From NCBI GenBank assembly GCA_002718375.1, contig PBEI01000024.1, positions 1 through 18,344 of the forward strand: 18,344 nt of DNA, in the 5' to 3' direction. Below, in pieces: positions 1 to 8,269 of this stretch. The notes under the pieces were generated by a model. It made no database searches. It was given only the letters and a program-made list of their open reading frames with translations, and had not been told where the DNA came from. This DNA is from Gammaproteobacteria bacterium (GTDB taxonomy: Bacteria; Pseudomonadota; Gammaproteobacteria; UBA11654). The first letter of the stretch is position 1; each line of letters starts with the position of its first letter. The position numbers and the translations under genes are program-made.

Positions 1-119
1 ACTCTAATGTCGGTGGATAGCTCCAAGTCAAAAACTACTTTTTGTGGAAGTCTTTTCTCCCATTCCCAAATACCAATGACCGTCTCAACTTCTAATTTTG
101 TAAGAAAAATTTTATCCAC
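1..119 (-). CDS. folB: Dihydroneopterin aldolase, N-terminal part (cut by window edge)
   Basis: FolB converts 7,8-dihydroneopterin to 6-hydroxymethyl-dihydropterin in folate synthesis. Reading the minus strand from a GTG at 119 gives 39 codons that run off the left edge. They include VETVIGIWEWEKR and, further on, DLELSTDIR, which match the conserved FolB N-terminus (an ETVIGIYDWER-like motif, then a strand ending in D). The GTG lies inside the last codons of tsaD, so the genes overlap by 8 bases in different frames and are probably translationally coupled. tsaD and folB are also neighbours in many gammaproteobacteria. Only about a third of the expected ~120 residues is visible, so the C-terminal half cannot be judged. 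Confidence 0.85.
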   Translation of the reverse strand, partial: MDKIFLTKLEVETVIGIWEWEKRLPQKVVFDLELSTDIR

Positions 120-1167
120 CTAGTGACCCCGTGGTGTATATATTCTCAATAGACCATCTTGGATTGATCTTGATTTTATAGTTGTCATTCATGATTCCGT
201 CTTGATATCTAAAGCACCCTGTCAATGCGATCATCGCAGCATTATCTGTACAAAACTCAATACTAGGATAGCTTACATTAATGCCCTCTTTTTCAAAGAC
301 TTCATTCATCTCGTCTCGAAGTCTCCTATTCGCACCAACGCCACCGGCGATAATAATATCCTTCACATCCATTTGACTGACAGCTCTCCTGCTTTTCTCC
401 ACCAAGCAATCAACAATTGCCTCTTGATAAGCATTCGCTATATCTGCAATGCATTGCTCATCTAGCACTTTTTGATCCTTGAGCTTATTGACGGTGTATA
501 GAAGAGAGGTCTTCAAACCACTGAAACTGAAATCAAGATTGTCTTTTGGATCCATCATGGGTCTGGGAAATTCAAAAACGTTCTCATTTCCTGACAATGC
601 TTTCTTCGCAATGGCTGGTCCACCTGGATAACCTAGACCCAGGAGACTTGATGCTTTATCAAAAGCCTCGCCTGCAGCGTCATCAAGCGTTTGGCCAACC
701 AATTGATACATTCCTCGTCCTTTGACATAGACCAAAAGCGTATGCCCACCAGACACTAATAAAGCGACAAAGGGCATTCTTGTTGTTCCGCTTTCTAACA
801 GTGGTGCAAGTAGATGGGCTTCCATATGATGGACAGGGATACTTGGAATCCCGAGTGAAAATGCAAGTGCATTTGCTGTAACAGACCCTACAAGCAATGC
901 ACCGGATAAACCCGGTCCAGCCGTATAGGCAATTGCATCAACATCATTGATTGTCTTATCGGTTTCTTTAAGCAAATGATCAATCATTGGCAATAACTTG
1001 CTGATGTGGTCCCTGGATGCCAACTCTGGAACAACGCCCCCATAATCACGATGCAACTCAACTTGACTGAACACCTGATGTGCAATCAGTCCTTTTTCAG
1101 AGTCATAGAGTGCAGTTGCTGTTTCGTCGCAGCTGGTCTCTATTCCCAATATTAAATCAGAGCTCAT
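112..1167 (-). CDS. tsaD: tRNA threonylcarbamoyladenosine transferase TsaD
   Basis: TsaD transfers the threonylcarbamoyl group made by TsaC onto A37 of ANN-decoding tRNAs, working in a cytoplasmic complex with TsaB and TsaE. The 351 residues start with ILGIETSCDETA, the ASKHA-fold family signature. The metal-binding HMExH motif is HMEAH (His114, His118). LVSGGHTLL, DDAAGEAFDK and the C-terminal TDNAAMIA motif carrying the third metal ligand are also present. Length is normal (about 340). The ATG at 1167 is preceded by an AAAGGAA ribosome site. The gene is divergent from rpsU across 93 bp of AT-rich DNA that must hold both promoters, and it overlaps folB downstream. Confidence 0.97.
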   Translation of the reverse strand: MSSDLILGIETSCDETATALYDSEKGLIAHQVFSQVELHRDYGGVVPELASRDHISKLLPMIDHLLKETDKTINDVDAIAYTAGPGLSGALLVGSVTANALAFSLGIPSIPVHHMEAHLLAPLLESGTTRMPFVALLVSGGHTLLVYVKGRGMYQLVGQTLDDAAGEAFDKASSLLGLGYPGGPAIAKKALSGNENVFEFPRPMMDPKDNLDFSFSGLKTSLLYTVNKLKDQKVLDEQCIADIANAYQEAIVDCLVEKSRRAVSQMDVKDIIIAGGVGANRRLRDEMNEVFEKEGINVSYPSIEFCTDNAAMIALTGCFRYQDGIMNDNYKIKINPRWSIENIYTTGSLGG

Positions 1168-1260
1168 TTCCTTTGCTTTTTGAATGGTTAATCTGTATAT
1201 TTCACCGACTATTAAGGGTTTAAGTATATATTTATTTAATTCAACTGAAAGGTATTAGTT

Positions 1261-1476
1261 TTGCCATTAGTAAAAGTTAAAGATAACGAGTATTTCGATT
1301 ACGCGCTGAGACGCTTTAAAAGGGCTTGCGAGAAAGCTGGTATTGTAAATGAGTATCGCAAGAGAGAGTTCTATGAGAAACCAACTCAAGAAAAGAAGCG
1401 AAAGAAAGCTGCGGCTGTCAAAAGAGAAAGAAAGAGAGTTACCAGAGAGCATAATCGTTCCAGAAGACTCTACTGA
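1261..1476 (+). CDS. rpsU: 30S ribosomal protein bS21
   Basis: bS21 is a small basic protein of the 30S platform, near the anti-Shine-Dalgarno end of 16S rRNA. The 71 residues have the family's usual length. They show the [19 protein letters not shown] core, the [21 protein letters not shown] basic stretch and the terminal RSRRLY. The start is a TTG with GAAAGG about 10 bases upstream. It is the first gene of the rpsU-yqeY-dnaG-rpoD block, the conserved macromolecular-synthesis operon. The stop is followed after 6 bases by the TTG start of yqeY. Confidence 0.97.
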   Translation: MPLVKVKDNEYFDYALRRFKRACEKAGIVNEYRKREFYEKPTQEKKRKKAAAVKRERKRVTREHNRSRRLY

Positions 1477-1482
1477 GAAACT

Positions 1483-1929
1483 TTGACACTCATCACCCAA
1501 ATTCAAAACCACGTCAAAGATGCCATGAAGGCTGGCGATCGTCTGAAGCTGTCTACATTAAGATTGTTGGTTGCTGCAATAAAGCAAAAAGAAATCGACA
1601 CAAGATCAGACCTATCAGATGACGAAATCATTTCCATCATTGAAAAGCAAATGCAGCAGAGGCTTGAAGCGGCAGAACAATACGAAGCAGCTGGCAGGAA
1701 CGAGCTTTTTGAAAAAGAGAGTCAAGAAGCTGAAATCCTAAAGGCATATCTCCCTGAAAAAATGGGCGAGGAAGAAGTGAAAGAGATGATTAAAAAAATC
1801 ATAAGTGAGATGGGCGAGATCACCATGAAAGAAATGGGCAATGTTATGTCGGCACTTAAAGATCAAGCTGGATCCAAAATTGATATGAAACTGGCAAGTC
1901 AGATGGTCCGTGAAATCATTTCAAAGTAA
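1483..1929 (+). CDS. yqeY: GatB/YqeY domain protein
   Basis: YqeY-family proteins resemble the C-terminal tRNA-binding tail domain of GatB (amidotransferase subunit B). Their role in bacteria with this gene order is not settled. The 148 residues have the normal size and markers: KAGDRLKLSTLRLLVAAIKQKEID near the N-terminus, the QRLEAAEQYEAAGR helix, then EILKAYLP and the MGNVMSALKDQAGSKIDMKLASQMV tail motif. The start is TTG, 6 bases after the rpsU stop, with no strong ribosome site visible. Translation probably depends on coupling to rpsU. Placement between rpsU and dnaG is standard in many gammaproteobacteria. Confidence 0.93.
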   Translation: MTLITQIQNHVKDAMKAGDRLKLSTLRLLVAAIKQKEIDTRSDLSDDEIISIIEKQMQQRLEAAEQYEAAGRNELFEKESQEAEILKAYLPEKMGEEEVKEMIKKIISEMGEITMKEMGNVMSALKDQAGSKIDMKLASQMVREIISK

Positions 1930-1968
1930 AGCAATTAGATAGACCTTTTACTTTTTTTTCAAATCTAC

Positions 1969-1990
1969 TTAGACTTACTAGTTAGACTTT
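1969..1990 (+). repeat. Short tandem direct repeat upstream of dnaG
   Basis: TTAGACTT occurs at 1969-1976 and again at 1982-1989, one 13-base period apart, in the 89-base gap between yqeY and dnaG. A degenerate third relative (TTAGATAGACCTTTT) begins at 1935. It may be a regulator-binding or promoter element for dnaG, or chance in AT-rich DNA. I see no terminator hairpin in this gap, so transcription may run through from yqeY. Confidence 0.3.
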
Positions 1991-2018
1991 TCTCACTGGT
2001 AATTATTATTTTCATGCG

Positions 2019-3764
2019 ATGGTAGAAAGAATTCCACAAACATTCATAGATGATTTGACCGATCGATCAGATATTACTGAGATCATTGGGAAACGCATTG
2101 AGATAAAAAAGGCCGGTAAGGAATATAAAGCGTGCTGCCCTTTTCATAACGAAAAAACACCTTCCTTCACAATCAGCCCAGAAAAAGGATTCTATCATTG
2201 CTTTGGATGTGGCGCACATGGAACCAGCCTTGGCTTCTTGATGGACTATGAGAAACTCACTTTTGTCGAAGCTATCGAAGAACTTGCAAAAATGCTGGGC
2301 ATGGAAGTCCCTAAGTCCAGTGAAGATATTAAAATCACAAAAAAACAAACAAATCTAAAATCATTACTTAATGAAGTCTCAGATTATTTTCAGTCAAACC
2401 TGAAGTCTTCAAAAAATGCAATTGAATATCTCAAAGATAGGGGGATTGATGGTAAAACTGCTAAAGATTTTTGTATCGGTTATTCAAAGAATTCTTGGGA
2501 TGACCTCACAAAAAAATATGGGTCAACGGAAAAACACATTGATCTAATGGTAGAAGCTGGTCTGATTATCAAAAAAGACAAAGGTGGTTACTATGATCGA
2601 TTTAGAAACAGGGTCATGTTTCCAATCAGAGACAATCGAGGCGATGTCGTTGGTTTTGGAGGAAGGATCATCGATGAAGATGATGATCCCAAATACTTAA
2701 ACTCACCTGAGACAGCACTGTTTAAGAAAGGTTACCTGCTTTATGGCCTCTTCGAAGGAAAGCAGCAAATCTCTACCACAAAAGAAGTCATCCTTGTGGA
2801 AGGGTACACAGATGTCATTGGACTCTCGCAATATGGAATTGGGAATGCATTGGCAACACTGGGAACTGCGACAACCGAAAGCCACATTAAACTCATTTTC
2901 CAAAAAGCCAATGAATTGACATTTTGTTTTGATGCCGATAATGCTGGAAGAAAAGCAGCAATCAGAGCGCTTGAGATCTGTTTGCCATTAATCAGACAAA
3001 ACAAAAGTGTGAAATTTCTCATGCTGGACAAAGGAAGTGATCCTGACACCGCTGTCAGAGAAAAAGGTGCTGATGGATTTAGAGGAATGCTGAAAGCATC
3101 CATCACGTTGGATGATATGATTATTGAGGTTTGTGATAGCAGTTTTGAGATTGACTCATTGACTGGTAAAGCAAATGCTGCTGAAAAAGCAATACATCTG
3201 GTTCGTCAAATCAGGGAGGGAATCTATAAAGGCCTCGTTGTAGAAAAGATTGCCAAGCATTATGGAGTGCCTACAAGTAACTTTTCAACTGGATCGGCTC
3301 AAGCAGAAAAACCAAGAGAAAGAAAAAAGAGTGCTAAGACTAAAAGGCCCACACTCGTACATCAAGCCATTAAAATTTTGTTACATGACCCAAGTCTAGG
3401 AATCAAACTCTCGCCAAACGATGACCTAAAGTTCATAGATCTAAAAGGTATAGATATTCTCAATGAAATCATAGATTTAGTACATGATAATCAATTCATA
3501 AAAGTGGCAACAATCATTCAACATTTTGAGAATGAAAAATTGAGAAAATTTCTGGCAGAGCTAGCCATAGAAGAAATTTTGGTCAATCCCTCAGAATTGG
3601 AAAAAGAATTTGATGACATTGCTCTGAGCTTAAAAAAAGCGAATCTGAAAAAAGAGCTCAATACCTTGCTTGAAAAAGCAAAGAGTAAGTCTTTGAATGA
3701 GACAGATGAAAAAAGACTTAAGGAACTGACAAGTAATCCAAAAAATCGAGAAATATTATCATAA
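2019..3764 (+). CDS. dnaG: DNA primase DnaG
   Basis: DnaG makes the RNA primers for Okazaki fragments at the replication fork and is recruited by the DnaB helicase. The 581 residues show the full layout. The CHC2 zinc-binding domain has Cys40, His43, Cys61 and Cys64. The basic RNA-polymerase domain includes the RFRNRVMFPIRD motif near 185-195. The TOPRIM domain has VEGYTDV (Glu261) and FDADNAGRKAA (Asp305, Asp307). A C-terminal helicase-binding region covers roughly 450-581. The start RIPQTFIDDL matches known DnaG N-termini, so the ATG at 2019 is well placed. It lies between yqeY and rpoD, with 47 bases to rpoD. The length is typical. Confidence 0.98.
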   Translation: MVERIPQTFIDDLTDRSDITEIIGKRIEIKKAGKEYKACCPFHNEKTPSFTISPEKGFYHCFGCGAHGTSLGFLMDYEKLTFVEAIEELAKMLGMEVPKSSEDIKITKKQTNLKSLLNEVSDYFQSNLKSSKNAIEYLKDRGIDGKTAKDFCIGYSKNSWDDLTKKYGSTEKHIDLMVEAGLIIKKDKGGYYDRFRNRVMFPIRDNRGDVVGFGGRIIDEDDDPKYLNSPETALFKKGYLLYGLFEGKQQISTTKEVILVEGYTDVIGLSQYGIGNALATLGTATTESHIKLIFQKANELTFCFDADNAGRKAAIRALEICLPLIRQNKSVKFLMLDKGSDPDTAVREKGADGFRGMLKASITLDDMIIEVCDSSFEIDSLTGKANAAEKAIHLVRQIREGIYKGLVVEKIAKHYGVPTSNFSTGSAQAEKPRERKKSAKTKRPTLVHQAIKILLHDPSLGIKLSPNDDLKFIDLKGIDILNEIIDLVHDNQFIKVATIIQHFENEKLRKFLAELAIEEILVNPSELEKEFDDIALSLKKANLKKELNTLLEKAKSKSLNETDEKRLKELTSNPKNREILS

Positions 3765-3771
3765 ATAGGGC

Positions 3772-3777
3772 TATAAT
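3772..3777 (+). promoter_or_regulatory. Candidate -10 box for rpoD
   Basis: An exact TATAAT lies 35 bases before the rpoD ATG, in the short dnaG-rpoD gap. The matching -35 position has no recognisable TTGACA-like hexamer, and there is no extended TG. E. coli also has internal promoters feeding rpoD from within or after dnaG, so a local promoter here is plausible but unproven. Confidence 0.35.
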
Positions 3778-3811
3778 ACCCAACCAATTTTTATAAGCGG
3801 CGATAAAAATT

Positions 3812-5689
3812 ATGACTGAAGAAAATACCAAAGAAGAAGAATTGAAAAAAAATAACATAGAAGATGAAGAAGGCCTTGATCTCGAAGAGTTAGAGTCTGT
3901 TTTTTCTGAAGATGAAGATGAATCGATTGATTCTTCTGATGAGGAAGAATCGCCATTTCAATTGCTACTTAAGAAAGGCAAGAATGAAGGTTTCATCACA
4001 TATGCTGAATTGAACGAAAACCTTCCTGAAGGTGTCATAGAAGCCGATCGATTGGAAGAAATCGTTGAGATGATCAGTGACATGGGAATCTCAGTCCAAG
4101 AGCATGCCAATAAAGCCTCAGATGATGATGGCAATACAAGTGATCAAGAGACCATAAATCCAATTGAAAATGAGATTGGCAAAACCACAGATCCAGTCAG
4201 AATGTACATGCGTGAGATGGGAACGATTGAACTGCTCGATCGTGAAGGTGAAATTGTCATTGCTAAAAAAATAGAAGATGGAAACAACAAAATTCAAGAA
4301 ACGCTCTCTTCTTTCTTGCCTGTATTGATCTTTATTCAGGAGAGATACCAAACAATCAAAGAAACAATTGCCCAAGAAGAAGACAAGGATTTAACCAAAA
4401 TTTTGGATATCTTTTCAGATTATGCATTTGAGAATGATGAAATCATTGAAATTAATTCTGATAATAATGCTGAGCCAGTAGAAGTTGATGTCGCTGCCAT
4501 TGAAAAAGAGATCAAGAAACTCAGCAGGCAAACCAATCGACTCATCACACTGATAGAAGCAAAAGATCTTGATAAAGCTGAGAAGCAAAAAGCATTGATC
4601 AAAGAGACGGTAATGGGCGTGAAAATCTCCCCCAAACTGTTTGATCTCCTGCAACAAATCATCATCACTTATATGAATGAAGTGAAGCGATTTGAGAAGG
4701 ATATCAGGGAATTGGTAGTAAACAAAGCGGGTCTTCCAATGGATGAATTCAGAAAGACATTCATCGGCAATGAAACCAAATTGACTTGGATTGACAAGTA
4801 CATTCGTGCGAAAAGAAAGTATTCATCCATTCTGAATAAGAACAAGACCAAAATTGTTGCGAATCAAAAAAGACTGGCTAAATTAGAACAATCCTCCTTT
4901 TTAACAATTCAAGGGATTAAAGAGGTTAACCGTGAATTGAATATGGGTCGGATTAGAGCCGATCGTGCCAAAAAAGAGATGGTTGAGGCCAATCTAAGGC
5001 TCGTGATATCAATTGCTAAAAAATATACAAACAGAGGCCTGCAATTCTTGGATCTCATACAAGAGGGAAACATTGGTCTCATGAAGGCAGTCGATAAGTT
5101 CGAATATCGACGAGGATATAAGTTCTCAACTTATGCAACTTGGTGGATCAGACAAGCAATCACCCGATCTATTGCAGACCAAGCGAGAACCATAAGAATT
5201 CCAGTACACATGATTGAGACCATTAATAAGCTCAATCGGATTCAAAGACAGATGATTCAAGAAAAAGGAAGAGAACCAAGTGTTGAAGAATTGTCAGAAG
5301 TCATGGAAATGCCTGTTTCAAGGATCAGAAAAGTACTGAAGATTTCAAGAGAACCCATCTCAATGGAAACACCAATCGGAGATGATGAGGATTCAATACT
5401 TGGAGATTTCATTGAGGATGCCACCATAGATCAACCAGATGGTGCAGCAACAAAAACTGGTCTTAAAGAAAACACGATCAATATTCTTGAAAGCTTGACA
5501 CCAAGGGAAGCCAAAGTTTTAAGGATGCGTTTTGGTATCAATATGAATACAGACCATACCCTTGAAGAAGTGGGCAAGCAATTTGATGTGACTCGTGAAC
5601 GTATCAGACAGATTGAAGCCAAAGCACTGAGAAAATTGAGGCATCCATCAAGAAGTGAGAAACTGAAAAGCTTCATGAACGAAAGCTAG
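3812..5689 (+). CDS. rpoD: RNA polymerase primary sigma factor sigma-70
   Basis: RpoD is the housekeeping sigma factor. The 625 residues match the size of proteobacterial RpoD. An unusually acidic N-terminal ~50 residues leads into region 1.1. Region 1.2 has [12 protein letters not shown] long non-conserved region of about 240 residues follows. Region 2 has [37 protein letters not shown] and [13 protein letters not shown]. Region 3 follows. Region 4 has [14 protein letters not shown] and the helix-turn-helix [20 protein letters not shown]. The protein ends near RSEKLKSF, as is usual. The stop TAG at 5687-5689 overlaps the stop of a relic gene on the other strand. No clear terminator follows. 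Confidence 0.98.
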   Translation: MTEENTKEEELKKNNIEDEEGLDLEELESVFSEDEDESIDSSDEEESPFQLLLKKGKNEGFITYAELNENLPEGVIEADRLEEIVEMISDMGISVQEHANKASDDDGNTSDQETINPIENEIGKTTDPVRMYMREMGTIELLDREGEIVIAKKIEDGNNKIQETLSSFLPVLIFIQERYQTIKETIAQEEDKDLTKILDIFSDYAFENDEIIEINSDNNAEPVEVDVAAIEKEIKKLSRQTNRLITLIEAKDLDKAEKQKALIKETVMGVKISPKLFDLLQQIIITYMNEVKRFEKDIRELVVNKAGLPMDEFRKTFIGNETKLTWIDKYIRAKRKYSSILNKNKTKIVANQKRLAKLEQSSFLTIQGIKEVNRELNMGRIRADRAKKEMVEANLRLVISIAKKYTNRGLQFLDLIQEGNIGLMKAVDKFEYRRGYKFSTYATWWIRQAITRSIADQARTIRIPVHMIETINKLNRIQRQMIQEKGREPSVEELSEVMEMPVSRIRKVLKISREPISMETPIGDDEDSILGDFIEDATIDQPDGAATKTGLKENTINILESLTPREAKVLRMRFGINMNTDHTLEEVGKQFDVTRERIRQIEAKALRKLRHPSRSEKLKSFMNES

Positions 5690-5874
5690 GGCTGTAAGCG
5701 AGCGTACTCTATCCAGTCGATTAAAAACCGGTAATCATCCGGGTTGTCTTTATTTGAGCACTTACTGTTTAGGCAAAAAGCATTTCGATCAATCTTGTGA
5801 TCATCATACTTTCCACCCACAGCAACATTGATAATCAAGTAATAATCGAGGCAAGGTTTAGTAAATATTAAGTA
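5686..5874 (-). pseudogene. C-terminal relic of a GH16-type beta-glucanase
   Basis: Minus-strand translation from an in-frame TAA at 5877-5875 to the TAG at 5688-5686 gives about 62 codons with no plausible start. The readable part contains DYYLIINVAVGGKYDD, then a C..N.KCSNKDNPDDY insert and [13 protein letters not shown] before the stop. YLIINVAVGG followed about 35 residues later by a [VI]DWV-type strand is the C-terminal signature of GH16 laminarinase-like hydrolases. The catalytic ExDxxE region and everything upstream are gone. The upstream edge abuts the 3' end of the alpha/beta-hydrolase gene at 5868. The relic's TAG and the rpoD TAG share the CTAG at 5686-5689, as expected for the true end of an ancestral convergent gene. 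Family assignment is from pattern recognition only. Confidence 0.65.
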
Positions 5875-6701
5875 TTAAGAAAGTCTTTGATCATACTCAC
5901 TTTCTTGTTTAAACCTTCTTCTGTGCTCTCGCTTGGAAAAAGACCTTTTGAAGCATTTGGAATTAAAGCAGCTGCCTTATCTATTCCAGTTTTCAAAGGG
6001 TCATCTTCGGAAGCACCGCAAAATGTATCGACAGTAATCAGTGGCAACCTTTCCGTATCCTTATGTGTAAACGCCGCATGGTAACCTTTATGATATGTGG
6101 TGAGTCCTTTGAGTACTTCCAATACCAACTTATTTATGAATTCTGGTGGCGCCATTGAGACTTCTGCTCTTTGATGCTCTGACGTCTTCTTAAAGTATGG
6201 AAAATAAATAAATTGATCTCTGACAAAATTCCAAGCCCAGACCAGATGCTGCCCAAATTCATCAGGCTTAATCTCAGGCGCATAGTGCTCAAGGTATTCT
6301 TTTCGCTCATCTTCACTGAACATGGCTATTCCATCCAAAACCAATTTTTTCACTCGATCTGGATACTTGATTGCTACCTCAGAAGCAATGTGTGCTCCAG
6401 TATGACTGCCAAAGAAATGGCATGACTCAATATCCAATGAATCCATTACTCTGATTACACTATCAGCGTAGTCACCAGCTGATGGCCATTCTTCTCTTGG
6501 CGCAACAGAATCGCCGAATCCTAAAGTGTCTGGCGCGAATACCTTAAATGATGTGGACATCTGCTCAATTAAAGGTATGAGTATGACCGATGAAGCTGGT
6601 GATGAGTGAATCATGTAAACTACTTCATCAGAATCTGATCCCGAATAACGGTAATGAATTTCGCCCTCTTCTATTCTTGTGAATGCTCTATTGATTATCA
6701 T
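5868..6701 (-). CDS. Alpha/beta-hydrolase-fold protein, catalytic triad not recognisable
   Basis: The 277 residues follow the alpha/beta-hydrolase fold: an oxyanion-loop strand VVYMIHSSPASS (about 27-38), FKVFAPDTLGFGDS (52-65), a nucleophile elbow FFGSHTGAH (96-104) and KYPDRVKKLVLDG after it. In the usual G-x-Ser-x-G elbow the nucleophile is central. Here the motif is G-S-H-T-G, so His100 takes that place. FCGASEDDP could supply an acid, but I see no catalytic histidine near the C-terminus, where FPSESTEEG stands instead of the usual GH motif. It may be non-hydrolytic, may use different chemistry, or may be decaying. No strong ribosome site precedes the ATG. It lies divergent from the tRNA and upstream of the GH16 relic. 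No substrate can be named. Confidence 0.85.
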   Translation of the reverse strand: MIINRAFTRIEEGEIHYRYSGSDSDEVVYMIHSSPASSVILIPLIEQMSTSFKVFAPDTLGFGDSVAPREEWPSAGDYADSVIRVMDSLDIESCHFFGSHTGAHIASEVAIKYPDRVKKLVLDGIAMFSEDERKEYLEHYAPEIKPDEFGQHLVWAWNFVRDQFIYFPYFKKTSEHQRAEVSMAPPEFINKLVLEVLKGLTTYHKGYHAAFTHKDTERLPLITVDTFCGASEDDPLKTGIDKAAALIPNASKGLFPSESTEEGLNKKVSMIKDFLNT

Positions 6702-6773
6702 AAATGAAATATATTTTAGTAAACTTGATTGGAGTATAACATTGATAATGGTGATAGAATAATCACTCCCAAA

Positions 6774-6850
6774 GGGCCTGTAGCTCAGTTGGTTAGAGCA
6801 GTGGACTCATAATCCATTGGTCGGAGGTTCGAGTCCTCCCGGGCCCACCA
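6774..6850 (+). tRNA. tRNA with CAU anticodon, probably tRNA-Ile2
   Basis: 77 bases including an encoded CCA. The acceptor stem is GGGCCTG with CGGGCCC (one G-U pair). The D arm is GCTCAGTTGGTTAGAGC. The anticodon stem GTGGA/TCCAT encloses the loop CTCATAA, with CAT at 6808-6810. The T arm is GGAGG-TTCGAGT-CCTCC. CAU could be elongator Met, or Ile2 whose C34 is changed to lysidine by TilS to read AUA. I favour Ile2 because E. coli ileX lies near rpoD and the acceptor and T-stem bases are GC-rich like Ile2 tRNAs. No obvious terminator follows. A possible -10 (TAGAAT, 6755-6760) precedes it. Confidence 0.95.
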
Positions 6851-6974
6851 TTCTATTGTATTTTAGAATTTCTAGGTTCCCATAAATTTAGATACTCAAT
6901 CACTTATTTAAATCCTTAGTACTTTCTTTCATAATTAAAATAAATCTTCTTAGAATCTTTACGTCATAAATATC

Positions 6975-8180
6975 ATGAATATCAAAATTGCTGCATCAAT
7001 TATTTTATTATGCACTCTTTATGGTTGCGGTGGAGGTGGCAATGTTGATTCTAATCAATTGTCAGTCATTACTGTGTCCCTATCTACAAGCAGTACAGAG
7101 GTCGCCATTGGTTCTGATGTGACATTGACTTGGTCATCAACAAATGCACAATCTTGCTCAGCATCAGGGGACTGGTCTGGAAATAAATCAATATCTGGGA
7201 GTCAAGAAGTTAGTATTAACAATGAAGGCAATAATACTTTTAACCTAAGCTGCTCTGGCAGCAATGCAAGCTCTGGCAGCGCATCTATTCAAGTCATCGG
7301 TTTAGTAAATAGAGTTAATATCACAAATGAGATTTTTTCCAACAGAAGTTCTGATTGTGCAAGTTATGAAGAAAAATATGGCTCTAATGTTAGAGATTTA
7401 ACCAGGGCTATTGATTTTGAGGGTTATGTAGATGTTGATGCCTTTGATACTTATTGCAATCTATCAAGTGACAATATACCAAATCATGATTTTAATGACT
7501 CATCAGCTAATTTTGCATCTGATGTAATTGAAAGAGAGAGAGCCTTCAAAGTAAAAAGGTTTCCAGAGCTCGCCTCTCAGAATACAGAAATTGTTCGTGG
7601 AGTATGGGACGCAGTGTTACTAAATGGAGTAGTTGTTGATTTAAAAAGTGCTGGATGTTATTCCCCTTCAAGCCAAAACGCCAATTCGGATGGAAATATA
7701 GCAGCAGGATGTGGTGGGACAGCACAATGGAATTTAGTTCCACTTGAGTATAAATCTATGTTCAGAGTAGACATTCATAATGCACATGTTCAGCCTGATG
7801 GGAGTTATCACTATCATGGCAATCCAAATGCTATGTTTGATAATACGCCTTCTGGAGATGGCTCGCCTATGATTGGTTTTGCCGCTGATGGATTCCCAAT
7901 TTATGGTTCATATATTTTGGATGATCAGACAGGCAGTTACCGTAAGGTACTGTCTGGATATACTAGAAAATTAGGTAGTCGAGGCGTTCAAAGCAATACT
8001 AACCCGGGTGGTTCATTTACGGGGATCTATGAAGAAGATTGGGAATGGACTGATGCAGGAGATCTAGATGAATGCAATGGGATGACTTTCAAAGGTCAAT
8101 ATGGCTATTATGTAACTGATTCATTTCCATACATCATAAATTGCTTCAAGGGAGAACCAGACCCATCATTTGATAAATAA
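6975..8180 (+). CDS. YHYH-domain lipoprotein with N-terminal Ig-like domain
   Basis: Residues 1-17 form a lipoprotein signal ending in a lipobox LYGC (Cys18), so the protein should be lipid-anchored and exported. A GGGG linker leads to a beta-rich, Ser/Thr/Asn-rich domain (about 31-107) with TLTWSSTNAQSCSASG, like bacterial Ig-type domains in surface proteins. The C-terminal two thirds is a YHYH domain: HVQPDGSYHYHG (YHYHG at 278-282), AADGFPIYG (303-311), LDECNGM (364-370) and YGYYVTDSFPYIINCF. The His/Tyr-rich core suggests metal binding, but the family has no firm function. Length is 401. It is the first gene after the tRNA and stands alone, with Asn/Ser-rich, AT-rich codons. No clear ribosome site is seen. 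Confidence 0.9.
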   Translation: MNIKIAASIILLCTLYGCGGGGNVDSNQLSVITVSLSTSSTEVAIGSDVTLTWSSTNAQSCSASGDWSGNKSISGSQEVSINNEGNNTFNLSCSGSNASSGSASIQVIGLVNRVNITNEIFSNRSSDCASYEEKYGSNVRDLTRAIDFEGYVDVDAFDTYCNLSSDNIPNHDFNDSSANFASDVIERERAFKVKRFPELASQNTEIVRGVWDAVLLNGVVVDLKSAGCYSPSSQNANSDGNIAAGCGGTAQWNLVPLEYKSMFRVDIHNAHVQPDGSYHYHGNPNAMFDNTPSGDGSPMIGFAADGFPIYGSYILDDQTGSYRKVLSGYTRKLGSRGVQSNTNPGGSFTGIYEEDWEWTDAGDLDECNGMTFKGQYGYYVTDSFPYIINCFKGEPDPSFDK

Positions 8181-8223
8181 GCATACTTCAATCTTCTTTT
8201 ATCCATATTCTTTCGTTGTTATC

Positions 8224-8244
8224 TGGGTATACATATCCCATTTT
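8224..8244 (+). terminator. Weak candidate terminator after the YHYH gene
   Basis: TGGG-(T)-AT ACAT AT-CCCA can form a six-pair hairpin with one bulged T, followed by TTTT. It lies between the YHYH gene and the neuB-like gene. The stem is short and only half GC, so it may not terminate transcription. Confidence 0.3.
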
Positions 8245-8269
8245 CATCAGCTAAAATATAAAAGAAAGA

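Noticed and set aside
202..465. Plus-strand 87-codon frame inside tsaD
   Set aside because: It is antisense to a clearly conserved gene, has no family features, and lacks a ribosome site.
5690..5867. Region after rpoD as empty spacer with a rho-independent terminator
   Set aside because: No stable GC hairpin plus U-run is seen. The DNA is better explained by the GH16 relic on the minus strand.
6851..6974. Possible terminator or attachment-site copy after the tRNA
   Set aside because: TAGAATTTCTA is a short palindrome without a loop or U-tract, and no second copy of the tRNA 3' end is visible in the window.
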